A stretch of 64,000 nt of DNA. It comes from Toxonevra muliebris. Taxonomy: Eukaryota; Arthropoda; Insecta; Diptera; Pallopteridae. Positions 57,466 to 64,000 of this stretch are shown here, one piece after another. The first letter of the stretch is position 1. Each line of letters opens with the position of its first letter. Below the pieces are notes generated by a model that was not told the DNA's origin, did no database searches, and worked only from the letters and a program-made list of their open reading frames with translations. A program made the translations under genes and the position numbers. Location of the stretch: assembly GCA_963691655.1 (NCBI GenBank), contig OY829327.1, forward strand, positions 63,934,079 to 63,998,078, written 5' to 3'.

Positions 57466-58600
57466 GTGATTCGAAGGAGATCGCGGTTAGATCTCTGAGT
57501 CTCAAAGGGTGAGAGATGGACTTAATTGTTGACCAAAGTTTCTTCAAACCATTTTTGCAGCTTTCCAAGTGTTCCGACCATTTCTTTCTTCGATGTTCGT
57601 CAACTAGCCGCTTGATTTCTGCGTTGAATTCCTGTATTCGCTGGTCGTCAGGGTTGAATGCACGCAGACTGTCTCGCTCTGCAGCTAGGGTAGCCGTTTC
57701 TCTAGGAAAGTTTGGCCGGACTCTTGGAATTCTGCCGGCTGGGATGCACTGGGCTGCGGCCATAGTGATCGCTTCGCGGAATGGTTTTTCGCCGATTCGT
57801 ACATCCACAGGCAAAAAGAATTGCGAGAGAATGCAGTCGGATAAGGCTTTGAACTCATCCCAATTGGCCTTGTTGTAGTTTACTTAGGTTTTCTTCTCAG
57901 CCTCAATGAAGTCCTCCGGGCTATCAATGGTGGTGATGATTGGGATGTGATCCGACTGCAGCCTGATGTTTGTGGTCCAGCGCGCGCTTATAGCCGGCAA
58001 TGCTAATGTCCGGTGAGCTGGAACAACTGGCCGTAATTCTGGTTTGTTGGCTGGTGTTGAGTGTGGCAAAGGTTGAGCTGTCGATTTGTTCGACGATGTG
58101 TGTGCCGCGTTGGTCATTGTTCAAACTCGAATTCCACATCTCGTGGTGAGCATTGAAGTCGCCTAGAATTAGACGATTGTCGCCCACAAGTAGCTGGGCA
58201 AGTTGTGGCAGGTATCCGCTGACGCAGGAACTGCTTGGTTGGAACATTAATTCGGAACATTAATTAATTCGAACATTGACTGGACTGCAATGCCCTGTTG
58301 CTCAATGAAATCATCGCTGGCGTACGATATTTGACGTTATTATGTAGAATAAACGCGATACCGCCGCCACTATTTAGCAATCGGTCGAGCCGGATGATGA
58401 AGTCCCCGAATAAGTTAATTTGGAGCGAGCAGACAATCTAGTCTCCTGAATCGCAGCAATGAAAATATTGTTCCGATCCATGAAGTCAATGATTTCGTTG
58501 AGCATGCCCCATAACCCAATGCAATTGAGCTGCATATTGTGGAAAGAGGCCGGTGTTGATTGCGTCGCTATCAGTGGTGCTGTTATTACTCTGCCTTGAG
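57466..58600 (-). pseudogene. LINE endonuclease domain and pre-RT region
   Basis: From about 58570: MQLNCIGLWGMLNEIIDFMD, IAAIQETRLSARS, LILGDFNAHHEMWNS (58247 frame) and SDHIPIITTI, the apurinic-endonuclease layout (N...E...DFNAH...SDH). The asparagine, glutamate and the DFNAH and SDH motifs are kept. Frameshifts are at about 58330 and 58000, and a TAA at 57884-57886. Then RIPRVRPNFPRETATL and HRRKKWSEHLESC lead to the Harbinger insertion. Confidence 0.82.
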
Positions 58601-58699
58601 TGGTGCCGGTGATGGTTGTAGGCGTTGTGCGCGGTGGTGGTGGTGGGGCTGGAGTTTGCTGTTGGTGGTTGGTGCAGCAACTTGCGATAAAATTACCAT

Positions 58700-58920
58700 T
58701 CCAGCATGACAGCTGCAGCGTTATTCAGACAGCGATTTTCGCCAAGGAGAAAGCAGCTAGAATTCTACAAAACAGTACGATTCGAGCTTCGAACATCAAA
58801 GCAATAATTGAATATGGTTAAATCAGAGATTGTAGAAAAATGCTTCACAGATGGCCATTGAGCACCACAATGGCACTATCCGCTGAGTTCCTGGACATAG
58901 CAAAATTAAAGGGAATTAAA
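58700..58920 (+). pseudogene. Possible LINE RNase H fragment
   Basis: Plus strand reads CSVIQTAIFAKEKAARIL, then QNSTIRASNIKAII. It resembles the VxQAExxAIxxAxxxL...IxIxSDSQAAI part of LINE RNase H domains, with the catalytic Glu replaced and the SDSQ lost. Short and weak. Confidence 0.4.
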
Positions 58921-59842
58921 TAATTATAAAAAAAATAATTTAAAATGTAAAAAATAAGTCAAGTGACACAAGATTTTTTTAAAACAGCCATCTATTTAAA
59001 AGCAGTAAGAAATATAATAGTTTCAGTTGAACTAAGTGTGATTATTTCATATATGACCTAATCTGATCAAGTATAAAAAAACGCAGCTAGTATTTAATTT
59101 TTAATATTTTATTAAATAAAAATTTATGTATTTAATTTATTGTTGTTTATCACAGGAAAAACAGAGGTATATAATTTAAATTTAAAACAATTCATCAAAA
59201 ATTTGTTTTTAATAATATCGATAAAATTCAGTCAGAAATTTGGAGCCCTACAACCATTAATCAAACCATTTTACCCCCCACCAAAAATCTCCTAATTGGA
59301 GACCAACGCCTGGCAGTGAGTGAAAGCATTTGGAGTTGGAAGAAAAATGATTGGAAATTGAAGCCAGAAAAGCCTATACAATGGAACATTTTTGCTGACG
59401 TTCTGCTGGTTTGTATGGTCAGCTTTTTTTTACTATTAAAAACTGAAATATTTCATTTACATAATGAACTAATGATTCAGTAACCTTCAAAAAGGAATCC
59501 AAAAGAAAAATAAAAAAATACAACTTTTGATAAGTGATCGATATGTAGCTAAAGGTCGCGACGATAAAAGCCAGTAACTAGCACACTTTGAAATAGGATA
59601 TAATTCTGATAATTATGTAATAAAGTCATTGGTTTTTTTTGGGAAATTAAATTTTTGGTTCCAGGAGAAAAATGGGTCCGACAAATTTGACTACAATCCT
59701 ATAAGGATTAACACACGTTTTACCTAATAATTTTTTTTGGGGTGTAAAATTTAAAAATTTCTTTGAACTAGTTATCTTTGAAAAATATGTCAGTTATTAT
59801 TTTTAATGACAAACATGTTGATTTATTGTGAATTTAATTAAA
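58921..59842. other. No recognised gene
   Basis: AT-rich, no domains. It leads into the DD37E element, whose 5' terminal repeat I could not define. Confidence 0.5.
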
Positions 59843-60847
59843 ATGAGTGAAGAAAAGGAACTACGTCTTAAAATTATCACAAATTTTCAAAAATTCCAAA
59901 TTGGTCCCACAAAAAATTGGCCAAAGATTTGAAGGTCTGCCGTCAAACTGTTTCCAATGTTATTAAACAGTTTCAGGAGAATTTGACCATCGATAGGAAA
60001 CCTGGTTCGGGAAGAAAACAAGGACCACATGATATTGGGAAAGCCAAGAAAATAGAAAGCATATTGAAAAGATCTCAAACACATCCGGTAGAAAAGCTGT
60101 CCGGTTAGCCCAGTGCTCTGACTATTTGGTGCGAAAAGTTAAAGCCAATGCAGGTTTAAAAACATACAAAGTCCAAAAAGTTCCAGACAGGAATGCTGCA
60201 AAAAATTTAGACGCCAAAAGTAGGGCTCGAAAATTAAAATCGAATTTCGTACAAAAATATTCATGTTGTATAATGGGCGACGAAAAACGTATGTACTGGC
60301 AGATTTTACGCAGCTTCCGGGTCAAAATTTATATGTTGCTGATGCTCGAGGAAATGTCGAAGAACAATTTAGAATCCAAAAGCAGACAAAATGTCCTAAA
60401 AAATTCCTGGTATGGCAAGCTATATGCAGTTGCGGCAAAAGAAGAAAGTCATTTGATACAGTGGGCTCTATAAATACCGAAATGTACATCAAAGAATGTT
60501 TGAAAAAAATACTTCTTCCTTTCATAAGAGAGCACAATGTGTCCACATATTTTTGGTCCGATTTGGCATCATGTCACTACGGCAAGAAAGCTCTGGAGTG
60601 GTACCAAAGTAATATCATAGTTCTTGTACCAAGAGAGGCCAATCCTCCAAATTGTCCGGAGCTAAGACCAGTGGAGAGATATTAGGCTCTTGTGAAAAGA
60701 AACTTAAAGAGCACAAAAATGGTGTCCAAAAATATCGAAGATTTTAAAAGAAGATGGGCAAACCGTTCCAAAAAGGTGTCTGAAACAACTATCAAACCTC
60801 TAATAGAAGGCTTACCAAAAGAGGTCCAAGAGTGGTTAGAACTATAA
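59843..60847 (+). pseudogene. Tc1/mariner transposase with DD37E spacing (ITmD37E-like), decayed
   Basis: ATG at 59843 (MSEEKELRLKIITNFQ). The HTH is AKDLKVCRQTVSNVIKQFQ, after a frameshift in an A run near 59900. The linker is RKPGSGRKQGPHD. The first catalytic motif is MGDEKRMY (around 60275). The second is FWSDLASCHYGKKAL, the third NCPELRPVERY. Between the Asp of WSDL and the Glu of RPVE there are 37 residues, the signature of the ITmD37E group known from mosquitoes. TAG at 60683-60685 replaces the Trp after VERY; at least three frame changes occur. It ends VQEWLEL plus TAA at 60845-60847. Confidence 0.82.
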
Positions 60848-61147
60848 AAGTTATATTTTTATGTAATTTGTAAAATATTATCAATTAAATAAAAAAAAAT
60901 TAAAACTGTAAGATCAACCGTTTAAAAATTATTAAATTTTATATATGTTAAGATTTTTTCGATCTTACTCCTTACTATTATACGAGCAATATTTATATAT
61001 TTGTTTGTAATGGCGTTCTCGAAAACGGCTCTAACGATTTCAATTAAATTTGCAGGGTTTGAAAATCGATCTAGCTGGTTCACATTTCTGGGGAAATTCT
61101 CAGTGTTTTCACACACAAAGCAACAAACTTGTCTTGCCTGCGTAATA
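60848..61147. other. No recognised gene
   Basis: A/T-rich flank of the DD37E element, with a minus-strand open frame (60922-61206) that has no domain. Confidence 0.5.
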
Positions 61148-61222
61148 TGGTAATTTAGCTTAGTATCCCAGGGGCTAGAGCGTAGGTTTACCACGCCGGA
61201 ACGCATGAGTTAGAATCCTGCA
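61148..61222 (+). other. tRNA-like sequence (possible tRNA pseudogene or SINE head)
   Basis: GGGGCTAGAGCG resembles the second half of a tRNA D-arm (box A). GCATGAGTTAGAATCCTGC, about 40 bases later, resembles a T-arm (box B, GGTTCGAATCC) with four of five stem pairs. The anticodon arm and acceptor stem do not fold cleanly, so it is not called as a functional tRNA. Confidence 0.35.
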
Positions 61223-61625
61223 ATGTGGTCAGATTTTTTTTGTATTTATTATTTGTTCTTTTAAGTTTAAAATTTATGTAAATTTATAAATGTCGTCTCT
61301 GACAAAACTCGAAAAACGGCGAGCAAAACTCGGTCGCCCAGGTGCTAAAAGAATAAAAGCGTTAGTAAATATTTCCAAATAGTTTATTTATATTTAAGAA
61401 ACAATAATAGTGCAGTTACACACCACTTTTTAACGCGTTTGTATACAGGTAGAACATCTCATTTACGATTCCCGCTTGACGATGATTGAGCTATTCGTAA
61501 ACTACAATTATTGTCAAAAAAAAAAAAATCAAAATGATTTGTATACAAAAATTAGGCGCCATATTCAACGTGTTATAACGATAACGAGTGGTATGAAACA
61601 CCACTTTAGAAACATGTAAACAAAT
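61223..61625. other. Intergenic region between DD37E element and mRpS5
   Basis: Contains a 30-codon plus-strand reading at 61289-61381 (MSSLTKLEKRRAKLGRPGAK, basic). It resembles nothing that I recognise and is probably chance. The mRpS5 3' UTR should begin here on the minus strand. Confidence 0.45.
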
Positions 61626-62785
61626 TTAACTTTCTTCATTTTTTATTGAGGGTTTGTGAGGACGGCATTCTGGGTACTTATCTGTCAAGAAACTCTTCAG
61701 TTCACCTTCATATACAAGCATATTTAATCGTACTTTATCTTGATTGCGGAATAATTCTTGTCTCCTTAAATATAATTGATGCCCGTTAGTAGCTACATAA
61801 AACGGTGGAAACTTTTTCTTTTTCAGCACAATCTTATCATTCAGTACAAATTGTGTGAAGTCAAGAATTTCATCTCGTTTGATTTTATCATAGGTACGGC
61901 AAACTGTCGGATTTGCTACTACTCTCGGTAGATCTCCCAGTTCTTTACGAAACTCGACAACATGCATTTGCTTTTCTTCAGCGATTTGTGTATGCGACTT
62001 CTGTTGTAATAAACCTATAAAAAATGCTTTGACAATGTGTTGCAAATTCGTTGATCCTTCTATTTTAGCGTATAAGTTTTTAATTCCAACAACTTTCGAA
62101 ATAGTTTGTATAGCACGATGGCAAACTAGACCATAGCCTTCGGGTTTTTTCGATACAAAAATCTTAGTTTTACCAAAAGCGCAGTAAAAGTCATGGAAAA
62201 CAGTATGATTGTCACATAACTTAATGTTCATAAGCTTCTGGCCAGCACGATTTTTAGATTTTCTTAGCGCAGTGCGTACTTCAGGAGCTTTAGCTGTTGC
62301 AAAGCCGGCTAATCCTTTACCATTTCCTGTTACTGAAAGCACAGAATATCGTCGCTTACGGCCCATATTGCCTTTCATTATAAATACTATTTTATTTTCG
62401 AGGACTCGTGTATCAAACCCTTCAAAAGTCTCATCACCTACTGCATCAGGCGGACCAATACTACGGCCAGGCATTTTAGACCCTGACCAACCGCGATCGA
62501 TTGGGTTGATTTTCATCATACGGAATCCTCCCATTGAATCCCTTAATTTTATTATGTTCCGCTCCCGTTCAGGATCATCAGGTAAGTTTTGTTGTTGCAC
62601 TAATTCTTTTCCTCGTATAATTGGAGCATTTAATCCGGGCCATAATATATTTGTTTTGCCTACTCCAATGGTTTGCCCCCTGTTCAGGTCTTTTGATGTT
62701 TTTTTTCCAGCTCCTTTGCCTCTTCCTCTTTTTTTGCCAGCATTACTTACTGATGTTACTCCACGCCATAAATCGTCAGCTGGTA
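61626..62785 (-). CDS. mRpS5: Mitochondrial small-subunit ribosomal protein bS5m, main exon
   Basis: A component of the mitochondrial small ribosomal subunit (S5 family, accuracy and decoding region). The exon starts after acceptor ATTTCAG (CAG at 62786-62788) and runs open to TAA at 61626-61628, about 386 codons. The N-terminal linker is basic (GKKRGRGKGAGKK, DLNRGQTIGVGKTN). The S5 dsRNA-binding-like domain is at residues about 135-200 (KGNMGRKRRYSVLSVTGNGK, GLAGFATAKAPEVRTAL, KNRAGQKLMNI). The C-terminal S5 domain has SKKPEGYGLVCHRAIQTIS and VVGIKNLYAKIEGS. The exon begins two bases into a codon, so an upstream exon with the start and the mitochondrial presequence is required. I could not identify it in 62.8-64.0 kb. 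The frame is fully intact. Confidence 0.92.
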
Positions 62786-64000
62786 CTGAAATGAAATAAT
62801 ACTAAATATAAGAGTCGTTTACAGGTCTGGATTAAGTAAGATATATACGATTTAAATCTTTTTGCAATATGAAACGATTAAAATAAAATAAATAAATAAT
62901 TTGTACAATGCATGCTGCACTATAAACTCACTAAGTTAGCAAATTAGTACGGTAGATACAAATTAAGCTGACGAAAAGTGATGCTATGTTACGCAAAGTG
63001 ATGCTTTGTGTACACACTAGGCTGATGCCATGCTCCCGAATCATGAAACTGCTTTCAATTTGTTGACGAAGCAAATCAATTTTATGAAGCGTTGAAAGTG
63101 AAAAATCAAAAAGAATTTTTGAGAAAATAATATCGTCTCAGATGACGAAATATTTAAATATGTACAGTTCCGGTCATTTCATTTGCAACCAAAATCACTA
63201 GCACTTTAAATGACTTCTTAAGCTCACTAAAATAATTTTTATCAAAAATATTTTTTATTCAAAACAAAGTGTATTTATTGCCATATATTATAAAAAATTA
63301 AAAGTACAATATTATATTGCAAATAAAAAAAGAAAGAAGTAATAATACATTGAAGACTGAATTGAAGAGGTCAAAACATCTGCAACTAGAAAAAGTTAAT
63401 GTGAAAATTGAAGTTAAATCGAAAAAGTTTTCAAAACTTTGTCGCATATTCATTATTAGCGAACACTGTTGGATGTCTATGTGGCATTGTCTCTATTAAA
63501 TGTTTCGTCTGAATGATTCCAACCCACTTTCATTGCTTTTGAACATCCTCATAAAGATCCCCCAGTTTCTTAAACGTTTCGTGCCAATTTTTTGCCGATT
63601 ACTTGGTAAAAATGCTGACAAATTGTTATTTTTACACAGTATAATAATAATTTGATTATTAATAATAATCTTTTTAAGCCATAAATTTACTGGTTAAACC
63701 AAATCGGGTGTTTTATATACTGTGGGAAAGGTAATGAAAATACGCAATTTTATTTGTGAAAATATATTGAAAATTTGAAATTAATAAATAAAGGGTTTTT
63801 CGAAAAATAAGAGCTCTTCAAAAAGAAAAATGTTCAAAAGGCATTTGAAAATGTATTAATCGTATATTTGTTAAATTTCAACTACATTCTTCACAGAGTA
63901 ATGCAACTGGTGATTGTGGAGATGCTTCTATAGAAGAAGTCAGGCAAACAAATTATTTATATTTAATTATAAATTTTATTTTATTAAATATCACAGAAAA
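62786..64000. other. mRpS5 intron or 5' region; first exon not identified
   Basis: AT-rich. A possible short exon ending before GTAAACG at about 62818 was considered but lacks a start and a presequence-like stretch. AAAGTGATGCT occurs twice at 62975-63013. Otherwise nothing can be supported. Confidence 0.4.

Larger units (their letters stand above)
52570..58720 (-). mobile_element. LINE (jockey-like tail), split by a Harbinger insertion
   Basis: The minus-strand ORF2 runs from about 58570 (endonuclease) to about 52670 (C-terminus), interrupted at 54477-57465. Removing the Harbinger element and one CAG restores a continuous frame across the joint (...FESP then AVEDARTC...). The 5' end near 58.7 kb has Thr/Asn/His repeat codons. 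The 3' UTR reaches about 52560 with CAACAATAACAG-type repeats. Confidence 0.85.

Noticed and set aside
51883..58920. 58.7-58.9 kb and 51.9-52.5 kb RNase H pieces as halves of one LINE split by the minus-strand LINE
   Set aside because: On the plus strand the pieces are in reverse order (late part first), so a simple insertion cannot explain them.
61289..61381. 30-codon basic micro-ORF
   Set aside because: Too short, no conservation evidence within the window.
62209..62799. 196-codon plus-strand frame
   Set aside because: It is antisense to mRpS5, whose minus-strand frame has a clear S5 domain.
62818..62900. Candidate mRpS5 exon 1 ending at GTAAACG
   Set aside because: The phase can be made to fit, but there is no start codon in a suitable context and no presequence-like composition.

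Overview
This is eukaryotic nuclear DNA, AT-rich, with introns and a dense, nested load of transposable elements. It is almost certainly from a fly. I see an insect 7-transmembrane odorant receptor (OR) gene, a mitochondrial ribosomal protein gene, Mos1-like mariner, BEL/Pao, Gypsy, PIF/Harbinger, piggyBac-like and several LINE families. A tephritid or related higher fly is my inference; the sequence does not prove the species.

Layout. 1-5.6 kb: a frameshifted LINE, an antisense LINE scrap, a 72-bp tandem repeat and a decayed copy of an unnamed conserved coding family. 5.6-6.9 kb: a complete but dead mariner with TA target duplications. 6.2-27.8 kb: a tandem duplication of a 6.7-kb unit. Each copy carries part of the mariner, the last three exons of the OR gene, a piggyBac-like relic and intron sequence. 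Copy 1 was later split by an 8.2-kb BEL/Pao retrotransposon (11364-19536, TSD TATTG), and copy 2 keeps the empty site. 27.8-32.5 kb: the rest of OR intron 2, then OR exons 2 and 1 on the minus strand. 32.5-44.9 kb: mostly repeats, namely a two-copy dispersed repeat rich in TTCGGATCGA, a psq-type HTH relic, terminal-inverted-repeat elements, LINE and Tc1 scraps, and a decayed Harbinger with TTA target duplications. 44.9-49.7 kb: a decayed Gypsy element (minus). 49.7-51.8 kb: a 2-kb foldback element. 51.9-58.7 kb: LINE remnants, one of them (minus) split by a 2983-bp two-gene PIF/Harbinger element with a CAG target duplication. 58.9-64 kb: a decayed DD37E Tc1/mariner element and the main exon of mRpS5 (minus).

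Host genes. Only two are clear. The OR gene (exon 1 31921-32499, exon 2 31664-31863, exons 3-5 22117-22912) has consistent splice sites and phases and predicts about 470 residues. A second exon 3-5 cassette (7211-8006) encodes the same residues, so the locus has one 5' half and two 3' halves. mRpS5 occupies 61626-62785, and its first exon was not found.

Most interesting points: the OR 3'-exon tandem duplication with its junction and later history readable in one window; the BEL element with an extra 3' ORF (zinc knuckles plus an Arg/Ser-rich tail) behind a splice acceptor; the two-gene Harbinger inside a LINE; the large foldback element; and a CACAGTG-ended element. All comparisons were made by eye; no alignment or database search was run.
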